A stretch of DNA of 37,148 nucleotides, from NCBI GenBank assembly GCA_017629095.1, contig JAGBXW010000105.1, forward strand, positions 1 through 37,148, in the 5' to 3' direction. This document shows, piece after piece, positions 14,909 to 23,112 of this stretch (position 1 is its first letter; each line of letters starts with the position of its first letter). A program made the translations under genes and the position numbers. The notes under the pieces are model-generated. The model searched no databases, was not told the origin of the DNA, and saw only the letters and a list, made by a program, of their open reading frames with translations. This stretch comes from Treponema sp. (GTDB lineage: Bacteria; Spirochaetota; Spirochaetia; Treponematales; Treponemataceae).

Positions 14909-15901
14909 ATGAGAAAATGTTTCCAACAAAGTAGCTTCTGTATTTTTTTGATTTTGCTGATTTACAGCCCTGTGCTGTTCACCAGTTGTGCCACCTCTAT
15001 TCGTTTTCCTGTAGAACGCCCCGCAGAAATCGATTCCAAAGGAGCCACTTCCATTGCAATCCTGCCCTTTTCCTCTGGTAACATAAACCGATTTTACTAC
15101 AATTACAGTAGCGACTCAAAAGTCATCGCAAATTATATTCAGGAAGAATTTCAAAAAAGAATCCTTCGGTCAGGTTATTTCACCCTTGTTTCAGCTCAGG
15201 GGCTTTCAAAACAGAGCCCAACAACAACTCCCGCCTATGATTTGTATATTCACGGAAATATTTACAACCTTTCTAATGAGATTGAAAAAATTCTTTTGAA
15301 ATCGGAAGATAATAAAAAAAAGCAATATCTTTATAAACGGAAAGTTACCCTTTCGGTAAAATACGAGGTGGTCTATTCCAGTACAAATGAAATTCTGTAT
15401 TCCACCACCCAGCACATAGAAGAAGAAAGCTCAGAATATGTGACCCCCCGAGAAGTACCATCTTTCTTTTCCCTTATTTCGTCAGATTTAAGCGGTAGAA
15501 TCAACACCATTGCAAAAAAGCTCATGCCCTATACCACCACAAGGCACCTTTCTTTGCTTAAGACCAAGACCAAAGAGCCAGAAATAAAAGAAGCTTTGGC
15601 CACAGCCCACAAGCTAACAAAACAAGGCTTGTACCCTCTGGCACAATCTGCATTTATGACGCTGTATGAACAGCAGGGAATTTTTGAAGCAGGCTACAAT
15701 GCAGCCCTTCTTCTGGAAGCCACAGGCCAACTACAGAAGGCAGAAGAACTCATGAGCCAAATCTTTGTTGCCACAAATAACAAGAAGGTAGAAAAAGCTT
15801 TGAAAGAAATTCAAAAAGAAATCCGCTATGCACAACGCCTTCACTACCAGAAACAAGCACGTAAGGCAGCTACAGAAAAAACAAAAACCTCCGAGAAATA
15901 G
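14909..15901 (+). CDS. Lipoprotein with C-terminal TPR-like region
   Basis: 330 residues. A long signal peptide ends in lipobox FTS|C (Cys27). The mature part begins ATSIRFPVERPAEID and continues AIAILPFSSG, an arrangement seen in envelope lipoproteins that start with a small alpha/beta domain. Residues about 60-200 include a strand-rich body (KVTLSVKYEVVYSSTNEILYS). Residues about 225-310 are helical and TPR-like (IKEALATAHKLTKQGLYPLAQ, YNAALLLEATGQLQKAEELM), followed by a basic tail. AAGGAG precedes the ATG. It probably works as a periplasm-facing scaffold; the family is not one I can name. Its stop codon lies inside the bidirectional terminator shared with htpG. Confidence 0.8.
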   Translation: MRKCFQQSSFCIFLILLIYSPVLFTSCATSIRFPVERPAEIDSKGATSIAILPFSSGNINRFYYNYSSDSKVIANYIQEEFQKRILRSGYFTLVSAQGLSKQSPTTTPAYDLYIHGNIYNLSNEIEKILLKSEDNKKKQYLYKRKVTLSVKYEVVYSSTNEILYSTTQHIEEESSEYVTPREVPSFFSLISSDLSGRINTIAKKLMPYTTTRHLSLLKTKTKEPEIKEALATAHKLTKQGLYPLAQSAFMTLYEQQGIFEAGYNAALLLEATGQLQKAEELMSQIFVATNNKKVEKALKEIQKEIRYAQRLHYQKQARKAATEKTKTSEK

Positions 15902-15914
15902 TCCCGGAGGTTTT
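15881..15914. terminator. Bidirectional terminator between the TPR lipoprotein gene and htpG
   Basis: AACCTCCG (15886-15893) pairs with CGGAGGTT (15905-15912). T-runs follow on both strands and are stronger on the minus strand, where it terminates htpG. The lipoprotein stop codon (15899-15901) lies in the loop. Confidence 0.85.
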
Positions 15915-15930
15915 AGCTAAAGGTTAAACT

Positions 15931-17931
15931 TTATCTTTTAATCAACCGATTCAAGCGGTTTACAAAGTCAGCAGGATTCTTCAACTCAGCACCGTCTACC
16001 AGCAAAGCCTGATCAAGCAGCACGTTGGACAAATCCTCGATATAAGCTGCATCGTCGCAATCCTTCAAGCTGGCAACAATGGGGTGATCTCCATTTACTT
16101 CCAAAATGGGTTTTACTTCCCCAAAGCCCGTACGTCCCATGGCTCGCATCATTCGTTCCATCTGCAAGGAGGGATCATCCTCATCCACAACGATACAAGA
16201 AGGTGAATCAGCAAGACGCTTAGAAAGGTGAACATCTTTTACCCGCTCCCCCAATGCATTCTTGATTTTTTCTACGATGGGCTTGAATTCCTTCTCTTTC
16301 TTTTCGGCCTCATCCTTGTCCACTCCCAGCTCTTCATCACTACCAGCTCGGTTTACAGACTTAAGATCATACTCCTTGTACTTGCCTAAGCCAGGAATAA
16401 CCAAGTCATCAATGTCATCAGCCATAATCAGAACTTCAAAGCCCTTCTTTTTGTAGGCCTCCAACAAAGGAGATGAACGCAGGGTCTTTTCGTCAGTACC
16501 AGTGATGTAATAGATAGCCTTTTGCTCAGGTTTCATTCGCTGAACATAATCTGCAAAACTGGTCCAGTGAATGTTTCCGTTTTCTTCATCGGTGCCTTCT
16601 GGTGCGGTAGACTTAAAGCGAACAATTTCTGCAATGTCGTCCTTGTTGGCAAAGTCTGAGAACAAGCCTTCTTTCATGGGACGATTGAACTGGGACACAA
16701 ATTGATTCCATTTTTCCAGCTTCTTTCGCTCTTCTTCTTCCAGCTTATCAATTCCGCCAGCTTCACGAGCAGCCTTTCGTGCCTTTTCTGCAGCCTCTCC
16801 CATTTTCTTAAACTCACCTAAGAGCTTTTTCACAGACTGAGACTTGATTGACTCCAGGATACGATTCTGCTGCAAAATCTCGCGGCTTACGTTCAAGGGC
16901 AAGTCTTCGCTATCGATGATACCACGCACAAAGCGCAAGTATGCAGGCAACAATTCACGGTCATCATCAGTAATGAAAACACGCTTTACGTAAAGCTTGA
17001 GGCCGCTCTTGTAATCTGCATGATACATATCAAAGGGAGCCTGCTCAGGAACATAGAACAAGGTGGTATATTCCTGGGTTCCTTCGGCGTGAGTATGAAC
17101 GTACATCAAAGGTGGAGTACCATCGTGGGAGAAGGTCTTGTAAAAGTCGTTGTAATCTTCTGCAGTAAGCTTGGACTTAGGTCGCTTCCACAAGGCACTG
17201 GCACTGTTGATTTGATCAACCTTATCTTCCTTGCCTGTAACAGCGCCCTTGTCGTCATACTGATTCTGGCTGTAGTGCAGGTAAATAGGGAAGGCAATGT
17301 GGTCACTGTACCGCTTTACCAATTCTTCCACCTTCCAGCGGCTGGCATATTCCTTGCTTTCATCGTTCAAGGTCATAACAATGGCAGTACCGTGGGCACC
17401 TTCACCATCAAAATGGTATTTCTTGGCTTCTTCTCCATCAAGGGCCACACCTTCCATCTCGTAGGAACTAGTTCCATCGCTGGACCAGTGGAACAGAGTA
17501 TCAGTGGCAGCCTTGCGAGTATACACATCAATGCGAGAAGCGGCCATAAATGCAGAATAGAAGCCTACACCAAACTGACCGATAAGGGCGGAATCCTTCT
17601 TTGCATCAGAGGTAAGGCGCTCCAAAAAGGCCTTTGTTCCAGAGCGAGCAATGGTTCCCAGGTTTGTGGTCAGTTCATCACCGTCCATACCGATTCCTGT
17701 GTCACGAACCACCAACACACCAGTATCTTCCTCAAAGCTAATGTCAATGCGAGGATCAAAGACAACGCCCTTGTAGGCATCGTCAGAGAGGGTCAGGTAC
17801 TTGAGCTTGTCCAGCGCGTCGGAAGCGTTGGAAACAATCTCCCGCAAAAAAATGTCCTTGTTGGAATACAAGGAATGGATGATGAGGGTCAGAAGCTGGT
17901 TTACTTCTGTCTGAAACTGATAGGTTGCCAT
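15931..17931 (-). CDS. htpG: Chaperone HtpG (bacterial Hsp90)
   Basis: 666 residues, slightly longer than E. coli HtpG (624). The N-terminal GHKL ATPase domain has NKDIFLREIVSNASDALDKL, DTGIGMDGDEL, GTIARSGTKAFLE and GQFGVGFYSAFMAA, covering the ATP-binding Asn, Asp and Gly-rich lid. The middle domain contains the usual RGIIDSEDLPLNVSREILQQ. The C-terminal dimerisation part is complete and ends DFVNRLNRLIKR; no MEEVD, as expected for bacteria. It is a cytosolic ATP-driven chaperone for client maturation and stress survival. AGGAG lies six bases before the ATG. The gene is monocistronic. No CIRCE element is seen upstream; a sigma-70-type promoter is. Confidence 0.97.
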   Translation of the reverse strand: MATYQFQTEVNQLLTLIIHSLYSNKDIFLREIVSNASDALDKLKYLTLSDDAYKGVVFDPRIDISFEEDTGVLVVRDTGIGMDGDELTTNLGTIARSGTKAFLERLTSDAKKDSALIGQFGVGFYSAFMAASRIDVYTRKAATDTLFHWSSDGTSSYEMEGVALDGEEAKKYHFDGEGAHGTAIVMTLNDESKEYASRWKVEELVKRYSDHIAFPIYLHYSQNQYDDKGAVTGKEDKVDQINSASALWKRPKSKLTAEDYNDFYKTFSHDGTPPLMYVHTHAEGTQEYTTLFYVPEQAPFDMYHADYKSGLKLYVKRVFITDDDRELLPAYLRFVRGIIDSEDLPLNVSREILQQNRILESIKSQSVKKLLGEFKKMGEAAEKARKAAREAGGIDKLEEEERKKLEKWNQFVSQFNRPMKEGLFSDFANKDDIAEIVRFKSTAPEGTDEENGNIHWTSFADYVQRMKPEQKAIYYITGTDEKTLRSSPLLEAYKKKGFEVLIMADDIDDLVIPGLGKYKEYDLKSVNRAGSDEELGVDKDEAEKKEKEFKPIVEKIKNALGERVKDVHLSKRLADSPSCIVVDEDDPSLQMERMMRAMGRTGFGEVKPILEVNGDHPIVASLKDCDDAAYIEDLSNVLLDQALLVDGAELKNPADFVNRLNRLIKR

Positions 17932-17981
17932 CTGTTTCTCCTGTGTAAATTACTAAAAAGATTAAAGATTTTCTATTTAAT

Positions 17982-18010
17982 AATGTAATAATTCCCGGCA
18001 AAATTGGCAA
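17982..18010 (-). promoter_or_regulatory. Predicted promoter of htpG
   Basis: TTGCCA (18010-18005), 17-base spacer, TACATT (17987-17982). An imperfect inverted repeat (ACGAAT at 18036-18041, ATTCGT at 18057-18062) lies upstream; it may be a weak terminator of the GGDEF gene or a regulatory site. No CIRCE consensus is present. Confidence 0.55.
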
Positions 18011-18087
18011 GAGGAAGCACGTTTCAAGAATATTGACGAATCCTTTAACCAGTAGAATTCGTGATGATAAAATAGATTTCCAAGATC

Positions 18088-19119
18088 TTATGTGCGTCGA
18101 GTTATCTTGGCAATACGATAAAACTCAGCCTTATCTTCATACATTAGCCGTTCTGCCTCTGCCAGCAAGGACATCAGTTGGGTACCTGGATTCTGTTTCC
18201 AAGCAGCACCTATGGCCAAGGTTATCTGATGTTCTTTAAGTAATTCTTTTAATTGAGAAAGCTTATGCTGAAACATAACTTGCACAATTTGCGGAGGAAA
18301 CATCTCGTAGTCTGAGGAACAGAACACTACCACAAACTCATCACCACCAAGACGAAACATTTGTTCATGAGGATACACCTCTTTCAGCACCGAGGCAACT
18401 TGCAACAAAAGTTTATCTCCCGCCTGATGACCTTCCGTATCGTTGATTCGTTTTAAGCCTGTAACATCGCAATAAACAAATCCAACAGACTCTTCCACAG
18501 TGAGTTTTGTCAAGGTATCCATAAAAAATCTACGGTTTCCCATTCTCGTTAACTCATCGTTATAACTGAGATGCAATAAGTCTTTCTGCAAGTTTCGCTG
18601 ACGTAGCAAAGCAAGCACAAAATATCCCATCATTTGCAGCAGGTTTACCGTGTAATCCAACATATCTCCAGGAGGATTATCTACACCATAAAAACCGAAG
18701 GGAATCCCCTCTTCAAACAGGGGAACAGTTATGAATGAAGAAACATGTTGCACCTTAAGGGTATCGTATTGAAGTGGATCCGATTCTCGGATTTCTTCCA
18801 AATCCTTGATAATGGTTATCTTACCTTCAGAAAAATCTTGATACCATTTGGAACAAAACTCCGCTGGCAAATCCTGAAGATTTTCTTTTTCTTCAGTTAC
18901 CCCTTCTCGTACCCACTCATAGGTATTGTCGTCATTACCACGTTCATTTTTTTCAAAAATATAGACTCGGTCAGCTTTCAGCACCTTTCCCAAGTAAGAT
19001 AATATGACATTCAAGGAATCATCTGCAATAACATGGGACATGGCAATACGCAGCCCTTCATTTACAAGAGTTTCCATGTGTTGATAATTTAGGAATTTAT
19101 TTCTCTCAAGCATGTCCAT
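18088..19119 (-). CDS. GAF-like sensor diguanylate cyclase
   Basis: 343 residues, soluble. Residues about 10-165 look like a GAF domain (ADRVYIFEKNERG, then FITVPLFEEGIPFGFYGVDNP). Residues about 175-340 are a GGDEF domain with RLGGDEFVVV and the substrate-binding segment CDVTGLKRINDTEGH. The usual first-position Asp of the DLDNFK-like motif is kept as D in YCDVTGLK. The I-site is absent (YPHE at the RxxD position), so the enzyme would not be feedback-inhibited by the classical route, unlike the membrane enzyme at 8385-10094. It likely makes cyclic di-GMP in response to a small ligand or redox cue; the signal is unknown. The ATG at 19119 has only a weak Shine-Dalgarno region (GGTGCAAG). Confidence 0.88.
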   Translation of the reverse strand: MDMLERNKFLNYQHMETLVNEGLRIAMSHVIADDSLNVILSYLGKVLKADRVYIFEKNERGNDDNTYEWVREGVTEEKENLQDLPAEFCSKWYQDFSEGKITIIKDLEEIRESDPLQYDTLKVQHVSSFITVPLFEEGIPFGFYGVDNPPGDMLDYTVNLLQMMGYFVLALLRQRNLQKDLLHLSYNDELTRMGNRRFFMDTLTKLTVEESVGFVYCDVTGLKRINDTEGHQAGDKLLLQVASVLKEVYPHEQMFRLGGDEFVVVFCSSDYEMFPPQIVQVMFQHKLSQLKELLKEHQITLAIGAAWKQNPGTQLMSLLAEAERLMYEDKAEFYRIAKITRRT

Positions 19120-19159
19120 AAATCACTTGCACCATTCAAATATCAAATTAACTTGATTT

Positions 19160-19187
19160 ATTATACATTTTTCTTTAACTCTATCAA
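19160..19187 (-). promoter_or_regulatory. Predicted promoter of the GAF-GGDEF gene
   Basis: TTGATA (19187-19182), 16-base spacer, TATAAT (19165-19160), with a leader of about 35 bases. Confidence 0.55.
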
Positions 19188-19282
19188 TAGTAAAAAAATC
19201 CTTGTGCTGCGGTTACGACAGAAATTCCCCCTCCACTAGCGAACCACTTCATCACCTGATATAATTACACTAAGGAGATTCC

Positions 19283-19753
19283 ATGATTGTAACCACATTT
19301 GCAGACTGCCAGCGATATGCTAACATTTCATCCAAACTGAAAAAAGCCTTTGATTGGCTCAATTCCCATGACTTGCTAAACCTGCCCCAAGGGCGCACTG
19401 ATATCCATGGAGACGAAATTTATATCAATCGGTCCAGTTTTACTTCCAAAAGCCGAGAAGATGCCAGATGGGAAATCCACCATCATTACTTGGATATTCA
19501 GATGGTCCTCGTGGGACAAGAACAGATGGATGTAACACCAGCAAGCCTCACCTCTCCAGCAGAAGAATACAATGCCACCACTGACTACCAGCAAGTTCAG
19601 ACCAAGGATAACCACCCATACCAAACAATTCTCATGGTTCCTGGCCAGATGACCATCGTATTCCCCGAAGATGCCCACCGCCCCGCCATTCACGGAGATG
19701 GCATTACAGCCAGCCCCATGGAAAAAGCCGTGGTCAAGATTCGCATAGATTAA
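19283..19753 (+). CDS. YhcH/YjgK/YiaL (DUF386) family protein
   Basis: 156 residues, cytosolic, cupin-like fold. Recognised from RTDIHGDEIYIN, ARWEIHHHYLDIQMVL with its Glu/His metal ligands, TILMVPGQMTIVFPEDAHRP and the final KAVVKIRID. Family members are metal-dependent sugar-handling proteins; YhcH/NanQ acts as a sialic acid anomerase and EbgC is an Ebg beta-galactosidase subunit. Nothing in the neighbourhood is a sugar-catabolism gene, so the substrate cannot be assigned. AAGGAG is six bases before the ATG, and TATAAT at 19260-19265 with a weak -35 (TAGCGA at 19237-19242) is a possible promoter. It converges with the VWA gene. Confidence 0.9.
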   Translation: MIVTTFADCQRYANISSKLKKAFDWLNSHDLLNLPQGRTDIHGDEIYINRSSFTSKSREDARWEIHHHYLDIQMVLVGQEQMDVTPASLTSPAEEYNATTDYQQVQTKDNHPYQTILMVPGQMTIVFPEDAHRPAIHGDGITASPMEKAVVKIRID

Positions 19754-19805
19754 CGGTGTAGCCAGTTCAAGGCTGAGAAAAATACAAGGTTCCCAACAAT
19801 AGCTG

Positions 19806-21446
19806 CTACCAATCTCGTAGCTGGCGGCGAATAATAGAGCTGATTGCTTCCGCCAGCTGAGAGCCATGGGTTATTCGCACAAAATTCTTGCCGTAAATCA
19901 TGCCGGCACTTTGTAGGTTGTAGTCTAAGCCCATAAAAACAGCCACTACCTTTATGCCCTTTTTCTTCAGCTCCTGCACTTCACATTGGGCATCCGTAAT
20001 GCCATCCCTGCCAGAATATTCCTGATATAAGGACAGGGCACACTCGTCGTTGGGGGCTGCATCGGTAAGCACCACCAAAAGCCGCCGCTCCATGGGAGAC
20101 TTTTCCATTAATTTTCCTACAGCCCGCAAAGCCAAGCCGTCACGATTCCAGCCTTCTGCCTGATAACAAAAAAGATTGTCGTTGGTACCGCCAGCATCAT
20201 ACCGCCGCAACTTCTGCATAACCGTGTAGGTTCGGAAGCTGTTAAAGGCATGAACTTGCACTGGGACTCCGCACTGACTGAGACTTTCCGCAATGATATA
20301 GCCTTGGGCAGCCAACACTTCTTGCCGAGAAGACTGGGAATGAGAAGCATCCATCAAAATATCCACAGAAAAAATTGGCTCAGGATATTCTTGGCTCCGA
20401 AAGAAAATACGGTTATCCTCCAGATATTGACTGCGCCACACCTTGGTACAATTCAGTTTTCCACAAGAAGACTTTATCTTGTCACGAGGTACTTGTACCG
20501 TCAGCTGATTTTTCAGCTTGTCTCGCAGTCGAATGATAGCATTATCGTAGGCAGCCCTATTTTCCTGATAATGACTGCGATTCAGCTGATATTGCTGGGA
20601 GCCAGTCTGGGCTCCTGCAAAATACAAGTGGTTGTTTTTGTGCATATCCTGGCAAATTTCTTTTTCCAGCTGAATTCTCTCTTCTTGAGAAAAAATCTGG
20701 GGGCCAAATTTTTTTTCCAACTCCCTAAGGGTTTCTTCATCTAATTTACTAGAACCACCAGTCCACAAGCTCCCCGAAGAAGAACCTCGTTTTGAATTAA
20801 ACTCCTGCCCCCCAACATCACGGGCACGAAACATTCGTCCTGGAACCTGCCGCCGTCGCTTGAATATTTTTTCCAAAGCAGATGGCTTCTTTTTTCGTGG
20901 AGTCTTTTGACACTGCCCCAAATTCACCCGAAAATATTTTTTTATAACTTCACGATATGCTTCAATGATGTAATCTGTGTCCCATTCCCCCTTGAACCGC
21001 AATGCTTGTAAAAGCTTTGCATCTTTGGGAACGAGAAAGGGCTTTTTCCCCAGATTTTCCATGCACCATGCAGTCTGAAAATGAACAAGACGGTCAGTTT
21101 CCACCAACCAGGCAGACATACCAATCATTTTTTGGCAGTGCTCCCGTCGTAAAGCTTCAAGAACAGGCCGCAGAGGTAATTCCCTTTCATACACCACCTG
21201 CTCCAAAGCCAACCACAAAAGCCCGTCATAGATTGTTTCCTGTACCGTTCCTTCAAAACTATCAAACAAGGCTGAGAGTTTTTCCCATTCTAGCCACTTG
21301 TACACCAACCCGATTATCATGTTGAGATAAAAATTTGCTTCTCCTCCATGGTCAAAGGAGAGGAAATGAGGCTCTATCTGATAATTTTCCGCAGCTGACC
21401 ACAAAATATTTTTGGCACGCCGTTGCTGGGCTGGAGATGCATTCAT
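19806..21446 (-). CDS. VWA-domain protein, partner of the MoxR-type ATPase (CoxE/NorD-like)
   Basis: 546 residues. The N-terminal 190 residues are helical. A basic linker follows (KTPRKKKPSALEKIFKRRR). The C-terminal von Willebrand A domain has a complete MIDAS: DASHS (about 364), a Thr in the GGTNDN loop and the Asp in LTDAAPND (about 457). Such proteins pair with MoxR AAA+ ATPases to remodel or insert metal into target proteins; NorQ/NorD, CbbQ/CbbO and RavA/ViaA are known examples. The ATPase gene is nine bases upstream, with AGGA overlapping its end, so they form an operon. The client protein is unknown; no oxidoreductase of the NOR or CO dehydrogenase type is nearby. Confidence 0.87.
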   Translation of the reverse strand: MNASPAQQRRAKNILWSAAENYQIEPHFLSFDHGGEANFYLNMIIGLVYKWLEWEKLSALFDSFEGTVQETIYDGLLWLALEQVVYERELPLRPVLEALRREHCQKMIGMSAWLVETDRLVHFQTAWCMENLGKKPFLVPKDAKLLQALRFKGEWDTDYIIEAYREVIKKYFRVNLGQCQKTPRKKKPSALEKIFKRRRQVPGRMFRARDVGGQEFNSKRGSSSGSLWTGGSSKLDEETLRELEKKFGPQIFSQEERIQLEKEICQDMHKNNHLYFAGAQTGSQQYQLNRSHYQENRAAYDNAIIRLRDKLKNQLTVQVPRDKIKSSCGKLNCTKVWRSQYLEDNRIFFRSQEYPEPIFSVDILMDASHSQSSRQEVLAAQGYIIAESLSQCGVPVQVHAFNSFRTYTVMQKLRRYDAGGTNDNLFCYQAEGWNRDGLALRAVGKLMEKSPMERRLLVVLTDAAPNDECALSLYQEYSGRDGITDAQCEVQELKKKGIKVVAVFMGLDYNLQSAGMIYGKNFVRITHGSQLAEAISSIIRRQLRDW

Positions 21447-21455
21447 GGTAAAATC

Positions 21456-22433
21456 CTAAGCATTCTGTGGAACAGAAGAATTTCTTTCAAAAATGGCGTC
21501 CACGGTAAGGCCTTGTGGAATCCGCCCCCGAATAATATCCTGCAAAAGGGAGCGTTCAAATTCATCACTGGATTTGTTGGTTATCCCCATATCAAGGGCA
21601 ATCCAAGGTTCTATCCCCATCTTCATAAGTTGCACGCTATCAAGCAGGCCCCGTAAATCCAGCAACCGGGAAGAAATCTCTGAGTTTGCAGTTTTTTTCT
21701 GAATATCCACAAAGACTCTGGCCAAATCCGCAGCAAAACTCACTTTCAGCTCAGGAGTTTCATTTCTCAAAAGTCGCACCAAGGCATCGGAAGCAATATC
21801 TGGCATTAGGATTACCACAAAGCGGGAAGCTAGGGCCTCATTCAAGTCACGGGTTCCTGCATAGCCTTGGTTCATAGTGGCAATAAATCGAGTAGCAGGA
21901 TGCATAGTTAGCCGCTGGTAACCTGGCACATCAATCACTCGCCGAAAATCCAACAGAGCGTGCAGCACAGCCAAAGCTTCATTCTTGGCCATGTTAATTT
22001 CATCCAACACTCCAAAGCCACCAACACTGGCACAATGGTACACTGGTCCTGGCCGAAACTGCACCTCTCCGTTACGAAAGGTGTCTGTTCCAATCAAGGA
22101 ATCGGCATCAGTATTAACATGGCAAGAAATATCCCAAATGGGACGCCCAAAGACAGCAGCTAAATTTTCTGCCAGCACGTTTTTTCCAGAAGCCTTTTGT
22201 CCCACCAACAACAGATTCTGCCCACAAAGCAAGGCAGCTGCAGCCTGCTCCCAAATCCGTGGCCCAAAATACTTGTACCGTGGCTTTGGAATACGTGAAT
22301 CATCCTCTAAGCCATGAGCAGCCCGAAAATCCCTTATACCCTGTATAATCTGGGGAGAAACTCCCTCTTCCTGTAAAAACTGAAACACAACAAGCCCTAC
22401 CTTTACTGGGTTACAATCGGATTTAGTAAACAT
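21456..22433 (-). CDS. MoxR-family AAA+ ATPase
   Basis: 325 residues from the ATG at 22433, which overlaps the PIN toxin gene by 31 bases. A GTG at 22388, just past the toxin stop and behind AAAGGTAGGG, is an equally plausible start giving 310 residues. Walker A is GQKASGKN (about 77-84), with Asn at the usual Ser/Thr position. Walker B is GVLDEINM (about 138). A sensor-like FIATMNQGYAGTRDLNEAL and arginine finger SRF follow, with a C-terminal lid. MoxR-type ATPases act with a VWA partner, encoded nine bases downstream, as chaperones for assembly of particular complexes. No promoter was seen directly upstream, so transcription probably comes from the toxin-antitoxin promoter. Confidence 0.88.
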   Translation of the reverse strand: MFTKSDCNPVKVGLVVFQFLQEEGVSPQIIQGIRDFRAAHGLEDDSRIPKPRYKYFGPRIWEQAAAALLCGQNLLLVGQKASGKNVLAENLAAVFGRPIWDISCHVNTDADSLIGTDTFRNGEVQFRPGPVYHCASVGGFGVLDEINMAKNEALAVLHALLDFRRVIDVPGYQRLTMHPATRFIATMNQGYAGTRDLNEALASRFVVILMPDIASDALVRLLRNETPELKVSFAADLARVFVDIQKKTANSEISSRLLDLRGLLDSVQLMKMGIEPWIALDMGITNKSSDEFERSLLQDIIRGRIPQGLTVDAIFERNSSVPQNA

Positions 22434-22783
22434 AAATTCAATTCTTCAATCTTTTTAAATTCTTTATCAGCTGTAATCAGTGGCATATTATATGAAATGG
22501 CTGTTGCAGCAACAATTGCATCTGGTAATTTTATTTTATAAAATCGCCTCAGATAAATTGCTTGGTTCTTTATTTCATTATCAAAATATAAAATCTTACA
22601 ATTCGACAACAACTCCTTGATTATAACTTGTTCTTGTTCCGTAATTCGTGGAAAAGAAAGTAATTCCATTTCTGTAATTACAGATACACCAAGAGAGTTA
22701 TCTGTAAAAGATTTCATACAGGGATTACCTGCAAGCAGATATATGATTGCATTTGTATCTGCTATAAAATTAATCCCATTCAC
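22403..22783 (-). CDS. PIN-domain ribonuclease toxin (VapC-like)
   Basis: 126 residues, GTG start at 22783 inside the end of the antitoxin gene (14-base overlap, AGGA nine bases upstream). The PIN fold shows its acidic residues: Asp9 in ADTNAIIYLL, Glu in ITEMELL, Asp in LPDAIVAATA and Asp in LITADKEF. These bind the metal for RNA cleavage. The gene overlaps or abuts the MoxR ATPase gene. Together with the small upstream gene it makes a typical type II toxin-antitoxin pair. The RNA target cannot be read from sequence. Confidence 0.9.
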   Translation of the reverse strand: MNGINFIADTNAIIYLLAGNPCMKSFTDNSLGVSVITEMELLSFPRITEQEQVIIKELLSNCKILYFDNEIKNQAIYLRRFYKIKLPDAIVAATAISYNMPLITADKEFKKIEELNLCLLNPIVTQ

Positions 22784-22979
22784 TACGCATTTTCCTCTGA
22801 AGTTCTAAACCATCACCTAGGTCTATTGTTCCAAAATATTTATCCATACTTCTCTCAACGGCTACGTCTGAAATTCGTTGCTCGTATCGGTATAAAATGA
22901 AAGTAATCATTTCAGCAATCTCATCTAAACACTCTTCTGGAACAGCCTTAATTTGTTCCAAAATAGTTTCATAGCTCAT
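22770..22979 (-). CDS. Antitoxin of the PIN toxin (DUF2281/VapB-like)
   Basis: 69 residues. ATG at 22979 after AGGGGG. The N-terminal helices (ETILEQIKAVPEECLDEIAE, then ITFILYRYEQR) resemble DUF2281-type antitoxins, and the C-terminal tail (GTIDLGDGLELQRKMRSEWD) would wrap the toxin. There is no clear AbrB or ribbon-helix-helix DNA-binding domain. The gene overlaps the PIN gene by 14 bases, which supports translational coupling. Confidence 0.75.
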   Translation of the reverse strand: MSYETILEQIKAVPEECLDEIAEMITFILYRYEQRISDVAVERSMDKYFGTIDLGDGLELQRKMRSEWD

Positions 22980-22997
22980 TTCATGCCCCCTATCATT

Positions 22998-23027
22998 ATT
23001 ATATCCTATTTATCCCATGTTGGTGAA
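22998..23027 (-). promoter_or_regulatory. Predicted promoter of the toxin-antitoxin/MoxR/VWA operon
   Basis: TTCACC (23027-23022), 18-base spacer, TATAAT (23003-22998). The -35 touches the T-run of the preceding terminator. Confidence 0.5.
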
Positions 23028-23062
23028 TAAAAAAACCGATGCCACCACTGGGATGACACCGG
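23027..23062 (-). terminator. Terminator of the pyruvate:ferredoxin oxidoreductase gene
   Basis: On the minus strand, CCGGTGTCATCC pairs with GGTGGCATCGG (11 pairs including two G-U, loop CAGT, one bulge; 23062-23036) and is followed by TTTTTTTATT. It lies about 50 bases after the stop codon. Confidence 0.85.
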
Positions 23063-23112
23063 CCTTCATCTGGCTAAAGCCAGCCCACCAACAGGCAGGC
23101 TAGACAAATAGC

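Noticed and set aside
17020..17988. Plus-strand open frame opposite htpG
   Set aside because: Mirror of the htpG codon bias; composition is irregular and it has no promoter or SD.
17932..18087. CIRCE element for htpG
   Set aside because: No TTAGCACTC-N9-GAGTGCTAA-like sequence; only an imperfect ACGAAT/ATTCGT repeat is present.
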